Counted from the first letter of the stretch, positions 10,670 through 22,416 are shown. The stretch: 64,000 nucleotides of DNA from Euptelea pleiosperma (GCA_035048495.1 CM068548.1:1116001-1180000); one strand, 5' to 3'. The notes: generated by a model from the letters alone, not told the origin. Numbers and translations: made by a program.

Positions 10670-12445
10670 TAGAGGCGATAGAGGGGTGCGGTGGACTAAC
10701 TCTCAGATCGAGTCAGTAAAGGTTAAGACAGGTCCAATCGGGCTTCTACTTGAGAAAGCAAGCCCAAGATTTGGCAAAAAGTTGCCAAAAAGAGACACTG
10801 GAGTAGTGATTCTAAATGATGCACACCAAGCACAGATAATCCTATTCTAAACAATCAGGATATATTTTAGGCATTATCTTGTTAGTTTTGGGGCTAGAGT
10901 AGATTATGACAGTGGGCGGACCACTGGTTTATCTCGTTAACCGCCGGACTAACTTTGTCGCTCTTAGGTTCTCACCAGGCTACACTCTTCAAAGCGAATC
11001 CTTTAGTACTAACTCTAGTTAACAACAAGGCAATCCGAAGCCTAGACAGACGTGCGGCACAATGGCTGTCTTAAGTACGTCCCAGACTAACCGGATTGGT
11101 CAAGTGTATAAGAAGAGTGTTCCCTCGGGTTAAGCTAGGGTTGGTGCGTGTTCCTAGTCCACACGCAACTAACCGCCGAATAGTCCAAGATGCCACGTCG
11201 AGCTCAGTGTACTTGAGTAGCAGGGACTTATGGGTGTGTTAGACAACAGGGACCCGCGCTCGTGGTCTTATTTCGATTGGATGTTAAGCGGGTTCGCTTT
11301 GTGTGGATTTTTCCTCGAACACCGGGCTAATTGGCTCTACGTCTTGATTCTTTTTATTATTGATGGATCCTGGGGATCAATTTCAGCTGGAGTGATGAGG
11401 TGGGTGATGAAATCCCACCAGTTGTAAAAGAGCTGGGTCTGCTCGATTAATGTTCAATTATTAACGGCCATACCATGCAAGTCGAATAAGTTGTTGCTAG
11501 AAAACAAATAGACAAGCGGCAATGATGCACCCAATATGCTCTGTATCGCACTCAAGGCGAGGATAGAGACTTACCTCCCGTGGGCCACGCCACGGGGTCG
11601 CCTCCGTGGGTTAGAGAGGGGTATCCTAATGGGCTTGGGCCCGACTCCACCTCTTTGAGCTTTCGTTCCCTACCCACACTGGATCGTGTTCCTGTAGAAA
11701 CAGTTAGATTGCACGGTCGAGGTATTTGGGATTCTATTTGGAAGATCCTTGCCTTTTTAGGGTTCACTGAACAAGCACTAGATTTAGGCAAGTGTTTGAA
11801 TTAGTTTCCAAATTCGAGATGGGTTAAAATTTAGGAATTCCCAGATCGAAAAATACCTAGATTGGAAAGTTTCCCGAACGGTGAAGATCTTCCAAGAAAG
11901 ATTTGATTGCGAGATCCCTTATAATTTTGGGAAATTTCCCAAAATTGAAATTCTGCTAGATTTGGGGTGTTTCCTTTTGCAGACTTTTCCAAATTCGGAA
12001 GATTTCTAAAGATAGAAATTCTTCTAAAGAGGAAACTTCTAAGAGGGGAAACCCTAATTAAGCAGAGTTTCACGATTTTGGAATCTTTCCAAAAATCGCA
12101 AATCCTTGATTGGTGATTTCTAAAAATCTGCAGAATATAAAACCCTAATTTTTTGAATTTTGATTTTTTAATTTTTTTGGTAATTTCCACTTAATCTAGG
12201 GTTTCTAAAAAACCCTAGAACAAGATCTAGCAGTTATATGGAAAGCAGTAAAATTCCTAAATTATTACAAATTGCACTCGGCCTTCCGAGGCATTAAAAA
12301 TAGTAATTTAAAAGACTGCTAAAAATCACTAAAAATCAAAAATAGAAAGTTTCCCGAAAAGGTCGGGCTGTCCAAATTGAGCAGCTTTCCGCTTCAGCAA
12401 CTTTCCAATTCCGTCTTTACGTCCTTTTTCGCACTCCCGAACACC
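10670..12445 (-). other. Element B leader between primer site and ORF
   Basis: About 1.8 kb between the primer binding site and the ORF start on the element's strand. No recognisable domain is seen on either strand. The segment 11830-12190 is made of repeated AAATTYC/GGAAATTT-like words and yields only low-complexity ORFs. Confidence 0.6.
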
Positions 12446-12463
12446 CGAGAGGCAGCGGCGCCA
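12446..12463 (-). other. Primer binding site, tRNA-Asp-like
   Basis: Read on the minus strand, TGGCGCCGCTGCCTCTCG starts two bases after the 5' LTR end. The first 13 bases match the complement of the plant tRNA-Asp 3' end (TGGCGCCGTTGCC) except for one base; the later bases diverge. TGGCGCC-type primer sites are typical of Athila elements. It sets the element's orientation. Confidence 0.8.
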
Positions 12464-12465
12464 TT

Positions 12466-15203
12466 TGAAAATAGGTATTTTCCGCGTCGTTGGTTACGAA
12501 AATCCTAACTTCAACACATTTTTAATTAATCCGAAACTTTTAACCTGTAAAATAAGTATTTTTGCACAGTGGCTCGTGTCGGATGTCGATCCGCACTCGA
12601 GGTTAGTTAGTGCAATTAAAGAGCATAAAATGACGGGGAAATTGCAGATAATGTAACACAATCATACTTTAATCATATTTATTTAACTGAACTTGTCTCT
12701 TACAATGAAAATCAAATAAAAATAACTAATCTAAAAAGCTTTAAGAGAAAATAGGCCTAAAGAGAGAAAGAGAGAACTAGAGAGAGAAACTAGTGTAAAG
12801 AGAGAGAAAGATGAAAGTAGAGAGAAATCTAATCCTAGAGAGAGGTCTAGAGAGAGAAAGGAAAGTAAAAGTAGAGAGAGAAAATGGAGGTTTGTACTTT
12901 TGGACTTACCAAGATTTGGCCAATGTTTTAATCGGCCATGAGAGCATGATGAAAGTGATAGGCCATGTGATGGTGTATTGCCCATGAGTGGTTGCGTGGT
13001 GCATGATCGGGAGTTGATTGCAGCGATGACGAGCAGCCGTCCAAGATGATGATGTTGAGGGAGAAGAGATGGAGGAGCCACCAGCCGTGGTGGATCTAAT
13101 GGCCTGTTCGTGGAGAGGACAGCAGCAAGAAATGGTGCGTCCTTGCTGGTCGAACCAGCAAGGGAACAAGCTTACGGCTAAGAGGAGGGAAAAGGTGCTG
13201 GTGCGCACATGGGGAGGTTGTGCACTTGCAAGCAAGTTGCAAACGGATGGTGATTTGGGTAGCAGATCGCACCGGCTTCGATGGAGGTCGTCGGAGTTGC
13301 AAGTTGCAACTCCAGCAACTTATGAAGAGGATAAGTGATGGAGGGTATGGTGGAGCCAGCATCACCTGCGTGGAGAAGATGGGAAGAAAAGAAAAGAAGG
13401 AAGAAGAGAAGGGCGGTATTTGTAGGCGGCCGGAGTTGCAGGTGTGCAACTCCGGCGAGCAGATGAAGAAGAAGAAGAGGAGGAAAAGGAGCTTACCATT
13501 GCTGGTGTGCTGAACCAGGCTCGCTGGAGTTCATGGAGGCTGGTGACACTGGTGGTGGCACTCCAAATCGTGGATCAGCAAAGACGTGAGAAGGGACAGG
13601 TGATAGCGTTGAAGGGGGGGGCGGACTGGAGTTGCAACCTGCAACTCCGGTCGTTGAAGAAGGTGGAGGAGTTGCAGACGGTGTGAACAGGGCTCCACGG
13701 TGCTGCAAGAGATGAGGTTAACGCATCGTAGGTCCGTCGACGTTGCAGGGTGGTTCGCCGGTAGATGGAGGGCGGTGTTGGGCGGATGGTTACAGGCTGT
13801 ACTACTGGTAGATCGGCAAACTCTGGCAGGAGGAGGAGGAGGAGAAGAAGAAAAACTAGGAGAAGAAGAAGACGAAGGCAGGAGTAAAACCAGTTCGCCG
13901 GAGTAGTGGCTGGGATGATGACCGGAGTTGCAGGTTTTGCAACTCCGGCGGAAGGCGTGAGAGGAGAACGTTCAGCAGAAGAAGAAGAAGAAGAAGAAGA
14001 AGAAGAAGAAGAAATGGAAGAGAGGAAGAGGGCGCCCAACTCGCCGGAAGAACCCTCCGGAAAAGAGAGGAGAAGTCGAAGGAAGGAAGAGAAAGAGATT
14101 GGAGGGGGATTAGGGTTCTGAAAATTAGGGTTCGTCCCCCTCCTTCCCCCTTTTTAAAGCTTCCCTATTTCCTTTAATGGAAATAGGGGGTTTTTGAAAA
14201 TAAAAAAAATAAGAAAAATATATATATATATATTTTTTTTAAGTAAAACACTACTTTTTTATGGGGATTCTCCCCAATTAGTGGACCCCCCATTTAATTA
14301 AAATTATTTTGAAATTCACGGGGTCCACTAACTGGTCGGACAGCGGGTCGATGAAGATGGGCTCGGCTACTGGCCCGCATGGATTGATGATGTCTATCGT
14401 CTCACAAGATGATGTGACAGACAGTCTGATGGCGATCGGATGGATGGTGACTTGCTTGGGACCCAGATTAGTAGATCGATGGATTTAGAGAGATCCAACG
14501 GTTCGATTGAAGATCCAACGGTCCGATGGAAGATCCAACGGTCAGAAAGCTAAGGGAGATGAGATAGAGCTGATGGGCAGGAGTTCTGGGGTTAGGTCAG
14601 TAGATTCGAGGACCGAGAGATGAAGAGAGAGAGAGAATAAGAAGAGATGAGAGAAAAAGTATCAAAAAAATAGAAAAAAGCACTGGCGGAGGGTCCGGAA
14701 CCCTGGTCTTCACTGTGACCATCCTCACGCTTCTCCAGTAGAGTCGACTATCATTCTTTGCTGACTCATGTGGCTTTAAACGCTTTGGTCCGTCTCTTGG
14801 TCATTGGCTCTCCTACTCTCTTCGTTCTTTGGGCCGACTTTTTGGTCCTCTTATTCAGCCCATATTTGGCCCATATCTTCTAGTCATAGCATGTGGGCTT
14901 GTTAAGCTTTGATAATGGGCTTTCATGATCGATTTGGGCCCACAAGTCTCGAGAATCGTCCCATCGGGGTTTCCTGCGACAGAAGAAGCGCGTAATGAGA
15001 CTTTATCAGAACGGCTTAATATTTAGACTTCCGAAAATGTGTTTAATGCATGCAAATATACCATTTCGTCCAGAAAAGTGTGTTCTACGCAACACAAGAG
15101 ACTCTTACGTAGAAAAGTAGATAAATAGAGTATTTTAACGTAGGAGAATGCAATAACGCTAACAGGATAATTGCTTAAAATAAGCACTTTTGAGCGAATA
15201 TCA
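12466..15203 (-). repeat. 5' LTR of element B (2738 bp)
   Basis: This direct repeat of 4183-6967 should carry the active promoter. It has the same four GGAGTTGCA palindromes, shorter GAA and TA runs, and an extra 11-bp duplication (CCATATTTGGC type) near 14861. It ends GAATATCA at 15203, followed by CCTAT. Confidence 0.93.
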
Positions 15204-15208
15204 CCTAT
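15204..15208. repeat. Target-site duplication CCTAT, right copy of element B
   Basis: Identical to 4178-4182, directly after the LTR end. Confidence 0.93.
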
Positions 15209-15410
15209 GCATCCATGACACAAGGTCAAACCCTAAAGAGGGATCCAAGACACTTGGCCAAACCCTATGAGAGATCCAAGAGACATGGATGGGATCCACA
15301 TGCATACAAGTACAGGTTAAACCATCTAGGGTTTACTCAAACAACAAGGGCTAAACCCCTTAATAATTAATAAGTCATAACCGAACTACTAATAATTAAT
15401 AGGTTTTTCA

Positions 15411-16310
15411 CAAAAAAATATACTGCTTTGTAAAAATCATAACTAAATAAATATTAAATAGAAAAATATAAACTCAATGGATTTAAAAACTAGATTCACA
15501 GAGGTTTTTAGAAAAAATAAATAAAAAAATATTTAGATTCAAAATATAGGTCGAAATCCTTAATTAAATGGACCGAACATAATCTGGAATTCTGAGTTTT
15601 ACAGAAAAGTCCCGCACATTTGAAAAATCATAACTTAATCAATACAAATTTGAAAAATACAAACTCAAAGGTTATAGAAACTAGATTTATAGATGTACCT
15701 AGAAAAAATAAATAGAAAAATATTAAAAATCAAAATATCGGTCGAAACCCTTAATGAAGTGGCTGGACAGAATCTGAAATTTTGGGTTTTACAGAAAAGT
15801 CCAACACATTTGGAAAATCATAACTTAATCAATACAAATCAGAAAAATACAAACTCAAAGGTTATAAAAACTAAATTGATAGAGATATCTATGAAAAATA
15901 ATTAAAAATATATTTAGGTTAAAAATATAGATTGAAATCTCAAGTGAAGTGGACTATATAAAATCTGAATTCTGGATTTTACAGAAAAGTCCAACATATT
16001 TGAAAAATCATAACTTAATCAATACAAATCAGAAAAATACAAACTCAAAGGTTCTAGAAACTAGATTGATAGAGGTATCTATTAAAAATAATTAGAAAAA
16101 TATTTAGGTTAAAAATATAGATCGAAATCGCAAGTGAAGTGGACCATGTAAAATCTAAAATTCTGAGTTATTTTGTAAAGTCCAACAACTTAGAAAAATT
16201 ATAATTAAATAAATATAAATCAGAAAATACAAACTAAACGATTTTGGAAAATAGATTCATAGAGGTATTTAGAAAAAATAATTATAAAAATATTTAAATT
16301 ATAAAAATAT
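15411..16310. repeat. 190-bp tandem array inside LTR C
   Basis: About 4.7 diverged units. The phrase ACAGAAAAGTCC recurs at 15601, 15791 and 15981, with a variant at 16171, giving a steady 190-bp spacing. Each unit also carries AAAATCATAACTTAATCAA and ACAAACTCAAAGG. The array lies in the older LTR, not in element B. Confidence 0.88.
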
Positions 16311-17687
16311 AATAAAAATGATAAAGAACATAGTCATCCGTTATAGGTGTAAAAGAAATCATGACCAAACCCATCATGGTGGCCCAAAATAAAGATCAAC
16401 CCAATAAGAATAAAGTAAATATTGTTAAAATTAATTTATAATGAGTATCAACCATTACCTAATAAAAGAGAAATAAAATCTTGAAGAAAAACAAGTATAG
16501 GATGGATCAAACACATTTACCTTAAGATTTCTTGAACTTTAGTGAAAATCAAAAGTTTCTTCAAATTTGAAAGTCGTCGGATCGTCCTCTCCTCGGAGTA
16601 TGTTCTTCTAATCGGAGTCCCCGTCAATTCTTCCTTCTTGCTCGAGTGCGATCGGTGCCCGGATGAAGGTTTAATGGAGCTTTCTCTATTCTTCAATGCA
16701 GTTGGGTTTGTGAAAGCTTCTAAAGCTTTAAGGTTTTCATAAATAGGTTTAGGGAAGGATTAGGGTTTCTATTTTAGTGGAATTCGTAATTATCAAAGGA
16801 ATAACTTTTTCAACCCTCAAAAACTTATATTTTACATTACTAATGGGTTAGAAATGGGCCCAAGGCCCATATACATCAATAGGCTTCATTTAAGAATATT
16901 ATTAAGCCCAAAAGACCTCTAGATTGGCCATACGGGCCCACCCAACAATCATAACACAAATAATTATAAATTAATTCAATTAAACTATATTATATAATTT
17001 AAAATTTCATACAATAAGGTATTGACACGTGGCACATACATAAATCACATAAAATAGTCTAAATACACAAAATTGACAAAAAGTTCAAAACCTCGAAAAA
17101 GTTTCAAGATGACCTCAGAATGACCCGAAAAGTGGTCCCACACTCCTATTAAATAAATAAAATATAATTAAATATTATTTTTGAAAAATATAAGAATGGT
17201 AGGAAAGTTTAAAAAATTACGAAAAATACTATTTTGTCAAAATCTCTCAAAATCTTCGACTAGAGTTTTCATATTTCAAGAAAGGTTCTAAATTTCTCGG
17301 GTAAGTTGGGAAGGTTAAAATAGGAATATTTTTGGTGTCTCGGGCCCACAAAATAATTTTTTTTTTATAAAAGTTCTGGAATGTTAGTTGGAGAAAGAAA
17401 AAGTCCCATGCAAGTTATGGTCCATTATTTTTCGCAAGAATTTAGCCCTAAAGAGCGAGTTTCAAAAATAGCAGGTAATTCAAAATTGTCAGAATGAAAC
17501 CAAATTAAATACACATACTCATACATGATATTAAACCATAAAAACAATAATAGAAGTCTGAAAAAGATTAAGATTATTACGTGAATTTACCATAATACCC
17601 TAGAACGAAAGTTCAGGGTATTACATATGGCTCGCAGGCCAAATAAAATACGCAAAAGTACAATCATCTCTTAGCCTTGCCCTTGCC

Positions 17688-19330
17688 CTTTCACTTTCCA
17701 CTACTGGAAGCCCTTCTACTACTGGAACCCTCACCGACATCAACACTTCCAAGAAGCCTATAGAGCTGCATGTTCCTCTCTTGCATCGTCTCCAACGTAT
17801 CATGTTCACCCATTTGAATCGATTGTCGGAGGAGATTCAATACCTCGTCCGTATTTGCAACTTGCCTTTGATATGCTGTGGGTGGCTTATGTGGAAGGCA
17901 CCCAGTATTATCTGCTGGGTTCTGGACGGCAACATGAGAAATCCTTCTAAACCACTGTAGATAGTCACTTGTACAATCCCAGGGATTCTGAACAGTTGCT
18001 CCACGTCTGCGTCTAGATATTATGTGATCAAGCCATTGATCCCAATATTGATCGAGGAAAATGTAATCCACCTTATATTGCTTGCTGGTGGGTCCTCGTT
18101 GCACACGATTAGGCTCATAGGGAGCAGGAGGAATGGACTGAACATAACCAAATTGACGTAGAACCCGATAAAGGTGGTAGGGTTCAACGGTTTCATAAAA
18201 ACGCATGCAACCACAAAAGTAAGAAATCTTAACAAAGGGATACGCATCACCCATGTCTTTGTAAGGTTGCCAAACAACTTGCAATATAATTAAAATACGA
18301 ATATAAGTGTCAAAACATAATACAAATATAACAAAATATATTGTAGCTTACTTCATATGATTCTAAGGCATCGAGTGCATCTCGAAGCAGTATCAAATTT
18401 CTCTTTTGATTTCCTTTTGGTACAGTTGGACACCATCGTTTCACTCATAGTGCACCAACTTTGTAATCCAAGTCTAGGTTGGGTCTCATTGTTGGAAAGC
18501 TTTCATAAACCCATACCTACATAACAGCAGAAATGATCAAAATAACTAAAGAACACTAGTACACAGTTTAAGTATGTCTTAGAGATATACCTCTAGTAGT
18601 GTTAAAGAACCGGCAATCTGTTTTACTCCGCGCCTCAAGGCAAGACCTAGTTGCCTGTACATAAATGCGAGAGCACCTGCTCCCCAAGCATATTCATTGA
18701 TTTTATCGAGGTCTCTCAACAATCTGAATTTTCCACCCTCTTCCTAAAATGACGTGGCTCTGAAGTCAAATCCCACGCTTCCATTTTTAACGTGTGTTGA
18801 TGACATTTAAGCGGACCTCGTTCTTGTAGATGAAAATGTATTAGCATATAGTAAACATTATTAAAACATAACTATAAGATTTATGAAATATAAGTACTAC
18901 GTGGGTTTACCGTTTTTTGCCATATGTCGTGTGCAACGTGTGTTGCAAAACTTTTTAATATTGAGGGGTCTGCAGGACCTCCGGGGAATAGTGCAGGGTC
19001 TTCTTCATGTTCTTCTTCCTCTTCTTCATCTTCTTCATCTTCTTCCTTACCACTATCTTGTTCATCTTGTTCTTGTTCATCTTGTTCTTACTCTCTATCT
19101 TCTTCTTCTTCTTCTTCTTGTTCTTTTTGTGGTTCCTCGACTTATTCTTCTAGGAGGTGGCCGTGCACGGCGTCTTCTTTCAGACGCTGTTGGATGAATT
19201 CTTCTAGGACCAGGGGTACTAGTTTCTTGCGTATATCTTTGCGATCTCGGCATTGTACTAGCGTCTTGTCGAATTTCAATTATATGTTTGAAAATGAAAA
19301 GCTAACAATCACAAATCGCATAATTGCAAC
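17688..19330 (-). pseudogene. Plant mobile domain (PMD, MAIN-like) pseudogene
   Basis: Minus-strand fragments line up in order with plant-mobile-domain proteins. First comes an acidic Glu/Asp run followed by GGPADPSILKSFATHVAHDI (about 18925-19150), then RGPLKCHQHTLKMEAWDL (about 18760-18830). Next is LRDLDKINEYAWGAGALAF with QIAGSLTLLE (18591-18743), then VWVYESFPTMRP (18352-18516), and finally WQPY...RVLRQFGYVQSIPPAPYE to the C-terminus (17691-18277). Damage includes an in-frame TGA in the VWVYESFP exon, a TAA in the acidic region, loss of the usual segment between the second and third blocks, and a last intron whose GT-AG splice would shift frame by one base. PMD genes occur both as host genes (MAIN family) and as cargo of Mutator-like elements. 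Which origin applies here is not clear. Confidence 0.8.
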
Positions 19331-20017
19331 ATACCTTAGATGTTTGCGACATTATATCAAACACATGGTGTGAGACCAAGATAAAATGATCTCTTAAACA
19401 TTTTATCAAATATATAGTGTGCAACATATATGAAAAATACCTATAACATTAAAATGGAATATACAGTGTACATCAAATATGATTAAAAATACTGAAATTT
19501 CAGCCGACATAAGCGAAATATATAGAACTTACTGAATTTTAGCATTTTTAACTTACCGGATTTTGTGGTCTCACTGTCACTGGAGCCCTTCTTGGAATGG
19601 CTTGTCGGCGGATATATAGTATCGGTGGAAATGTAGTGTCAGTGGTGGCAACCTTGGGAAGGATTTGGTGGACACTTGGTTGAATTTGGTGGGGTAGATG
19701 AACGATGGTTTCAATCGATGGAAGACTGAGGAAGGAGATAAGATCTCGACTAGGTAGAGCAATGAGGATGAGGAAGGAGATTTAGTGTAAGAATAAACCG
19801 AGACTGCGATGTTTCCATCGATGGAAGAAGGGCAAAGAGAACGCTGGTTTCGGTAGTCCTAGGCTTATAACTGTTTTGGGTGATTGAATGTAATGAGTGA
19901 ATTGGGTGTGAAGAGTTAAAGATCAAATTTAGGTGGGTGTACTGAGTATCTGGGTTTCTGAACGAAAATGCGGGTGCCAATATCCCGTCCCTTTAATTAT
20001 AATGAAACCATTTAAGT
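19331..20017. other. No gene recognised
   Basis: AT-rich sequence 5' of the PMD pseudogene. Only short ORFs without family resemblance occur. It could include the old promoter region of that gene. Confidence 0.5.
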
Positions 20018-20025
20018 GCTATAAG

Positions 20026-20364
20026 CATGGTTTTAAAAACCGTCGTTTAAACGGTTTTAACAGCCATTTAACGGTACCCCAAGCTCGTTTCTGTTAAAAC
20101 CGTTTAAACATGTTTTGACGCTTTTAATTTAACGGCTGTTTTTTTTTGTTTAAATGGCTGTTACAATCGTTTTAACAGCCGTTAAATCCGTAAAATTCCA
20201 TTTTTTTTAATCTTTAAATTTCAAAATTTGAATTTCAGTGCCACTTTTTCCGTTGAATTCCATTTTTTCCAAAAAAAATCCATTTTTGCCCCTGGCTGTT
20301 TCAATCCGTTTTAACGGTAAGGCCCCAGTCCGTTAACCGTTAAAACAGCCTCCTTTAAACCTTG
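20026..20364. mobile_element. hAT-type MITE with GTTTTAACGG core (339 bp)
   Basis: Ends are CATGGTTTTAAA and TTTAAACCTTG, an imperfect inverted repeat. The flanks are GCTATAAG (20018-20025) and GTTATAAG (20365-20372), an 8-bp duplication with one mismatch, which fits hAT. The core is a chain of GTTTTAACGG/CCGTTAAA words in both orientations around an AAATTTCAAAATTTGAATTT centre. It is the same family as 50966-51343, sharing CCCCAGTCCGTT, the AATTTGAATTTCAG centre and the terminal TTTAAACCTTG. Confidence 0.88.
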
Positions 20365-20372
20365 GTTATAAG

Positions 20373-20850
20373 TATTTTAATAAAAAACCTTAAGTCAACA
20401 TTTCCCTCTATTTGGTGGAGATATATAAAATTTTCCAACTCTACTTTCTCTCTTCATTCCTCTCTCCCTTTCTCTTTCTTTCTCCTTTAATCTTCCCCTT
20501 ATTCCTAACATTTTTCTCACGAACCAAAACTCCAGCAAACAAAGACCAGAAGCAAAAGAAGCAGAAGAATTGGACAGAGAGAAGAAAACCACTAGTGGTT
20601 TTTGAAGCCATCTGGTAGGTTCTGCCTAACCCCACATTAGTACCCATGATAAAAAAAAGTTGCACTTGGCTTCTCTGTAAATGGTTTTGTTGACGACATA
20701 GGTGTGGTGAAACATGGAAATTAAATCTTTAGAGCCACCGAAACAATGGCCTTAATTTAGAAGTCGTCCAAAGGAAATAAAAAGCAATTCCCAACAAAAC
20801 CAACACTGATAACAGACCAACCCTCTTCTCTCTTTGATATCTAGAGGACT
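20373..20850 (+). other. No gene recognised; TATATAAAA followed by CT-rich tract
   Basis: TATATAAAA near 20420 precedes a CT-rich leader-like stretch and a 68-codon ORF (20412-20618) that ends near a GTAGGT splice-donor-like sequence. It looks like a gene start, but no following exon could be found, so I do not call a gene. Confidence 0.3.
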
Positions 20851-20858
20851 TTGGTTGG

Positions 20859-22416
20859 GCCGGCTAACCTGTCCGTATATTGTCAGGCCGTCTCAATACA
20901 AATTAAGGCCTAAGGCGAAAATTCTAATGAAGCCTATTTATTTAAATACTAATATAACTTAAAGTTAATTTAAAAAATTACTCATTTTTTACTCAAATCT
21001 CAATAATCCAAAACACGTCCTCCCCAAATCCTATTTTTATATCTTTTTTTTTCTTTTTAGTCTCAATCCTAGTTGCCAAGTTCGCGAATTATTCGCGAAC
21101 AATTCATTTTATAAGGCAAACGAATTATTCGGCCGAACAATTCAAAAATTCAGATTTATTCGCGAATAATTAAGGCCATGCGATTAAAACGTGTTTTATT
21201 CGGGTAGACGATTAATTCGGCCCATTAATTCGGCTAGAAAATAGAGTTTAAAAAAAAAAAAAAAAAAAAAAGGGAAAAAAAACAAAAAAAACTGTAATTT
21301 CATTATTGAATTCACGTTCCTCATCGTCTCCACCCTAATGCATATTTGCATGTGTTTGGGCATCCAAAGTTATCTCAATGGACATAAATATTAAATATAA
21401 TATTATAAGGTACATCTGAAATGTTTGTAATAAGGACACAGCTAGTTTTAAGGAATACTTAAATATAAATTTTTTAATAAGAAGCTTTTTTTAATCTTTT
21501 TACAAAAAGGAAACTTGAGGTGTTTGGTCGGTAATACTTAGTCTCGAGATCTCATTAGTCTCATGTGTTTATTATGTTAAATATTTTTAGGTTCATTGAT
21601 CCCATGAATGGATTCATCCCTTGTGAACCTACAAGCCAAAAATCAGCCTGATAGGTAGTTTGTAGTTGTTGGATTTTAGAAATTTTTTCATTACAAACTT
21701 CATGAACAAACCCATGGGTGGAAAACAACATTGGTTCCAATGTCCGAATTTTTAACATCGAATTTTTGGATCATAACCGAATGAAACACGAATGAATACA
21801 GTTGCGAACTTTTACCGTTCTTCGAATTTTTGACCGAATTTTTATTGGCGAATTTTTAGACCATAACCGAATTATACTCGAACTTTTACCTTCTCGAATT
21901 TTTCCCGTATCCGAACTTAACAACTAGGGTCTCAATAAAACCCAAAAAAAAAGTATGTTTATAGAAATGGTAAATTTATTGAAAGGGTAAATGTGTAAAT
22001 TTATTTTCGTAAAGGTAAGTGGGAAACTTAAAAGGTACGTTCATTTATTAAAGAGAGAAGAATGTAAAGCACTCCATGTTTCTCGCTTCTCTATAAAATT
22101 AGAAGATAATTTTACTCAAATGTAACCAACTAATCACGTTAATGCTTTAGGAGTTATTAAATAACTTGAGAGAGACAGAGAGAAAGAGAGAGATGAAGAG
22201 TAAAAACGAAAATTTTTTGCAACTCAACGCATAATTAAAGATTTTGAGAAGAAAAAAAAGGCTAAAAAATAGCAATATGAAAGGGATTTGGGGCCTTTGG
22301 CTAACATAAATGAGTTCGAAAATAGAAAGGTTAATTGGATGGACGGGGGGCTTTAATTAGCTAACGTTGTGGCCTTAGGCAGTTGTCTCAACCGCCTAAG
22401 GGTTGAGTCAGCCCTG
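20859..22416. mobile_element. Possible composite transposon with GGGCCGGCT / AGTCAGCCC ends
   Basis: GGGCCGGCT with GGCCGTCTCAA near 20859-20895 and GTTGTCTCAACCGCC with GAGTCAGCCC near 22380-22416 resemble the inverted ends of a common plant MITE family. AAGGCCTAAGGCG and GGGGCC...GGCCTTAGGC run inward from each side. A separate MITE (21068-21928) is nested inside. No clean target duplication was found, so the call is tentative. Confidence 0.35.
21068..21928. mobile_element. hAT-type MITE with CGAATTATTCG core (861 bp)
   Basis: Terminal inverted repeats are CCTAGTTGCCAAGTTCG and CGAACTTAACAACTAGG. A perfect 8-bp duplication, GTCTCAAT, flanks it at 21060-21067 and 21929-21936. Both subterminal regions are dense in CGAATTATTCG, GCGAA and CCGAATTTTT words, and an A run lies at 21250-21270. 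The middle (about 21300-21760) is unrelated and probably a nested insertion, since it contains CAAAAATCAGCCTGAT, a phrase shared with the 36.6 and 63.3 kb MITEs. Confidence 0.9.

Larger units (their letters stand above)
4183..15203 (-). mobile_element. Element B: complete young non-autonomous LTR retrotransposon (11.0 kb)
   Basis: Two near-identical direct repeats (4183-6967 and 12466-15203) bound a 5.5 kb internal region, and a perfect CCTAT duplication flanks the whole. On the minus strand the order is 5' LTR (15203-12466), primer binding site, leader, one 578-codon ORF, 3' untranslated region, G-rich polypurine tract, 3' LTR (6967-4183). I see no protease, reverse transcriptase, RNase H or integrase motifs, so the element must be mobilised in trans. 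The long LTRs and TGGCGCC-type primer site suggest the Athila/Tat branch of Ty3/gypsy. That assignment is inference. Confidence 0.92.
3593..17632 (-). mobile_element. LTR C: older Ty3/gypsy-type LTR, split by element B
   Basis: On the minus strand it begins TGTAATACCCTGAAC at 17632. The left end, read on plus, is TGTAGCACC at 3593. Element B sits inside with a perfect CCTAT duplication, so the LTR itself is 3593-4182 plus 15209-17632 (about 3.0 kb). Its start closely resembles the solo LTR at 29492 (TGTAATACC then TGAA, GTTC, GGGTATTA), so both belong to one family. The TGTAATACCC type of end suggests a Del/Tekay-like chromovirus, which is inference. No clear primer site is seen outside either end. 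The flanks (ATCGG left, TATGG right) do not give a clean target duplication. Confidence 0.6.

Noticed and set aside
4183..15203. Element B as an autonomous Athila element
   Set aside because: No reverse transcriptase, integrase or protease motif is seen in any frame of the internal region, and only one long ORF exists.
17691..18284. Intact 197-aa gene on the minus strand
   Set aside because: The apparent start is a non-ATG codon inside an exon. Upstream PMD blocks show stops and missing parts, so it is a pseudogene exon.
20412..20618. First exon of a gene (TATA box, CT-rich leader, ORF ending near GTAGGT)
   Set aside because: No downstream exon or recognisable protein was found. The ORF is low-complexity at its start.
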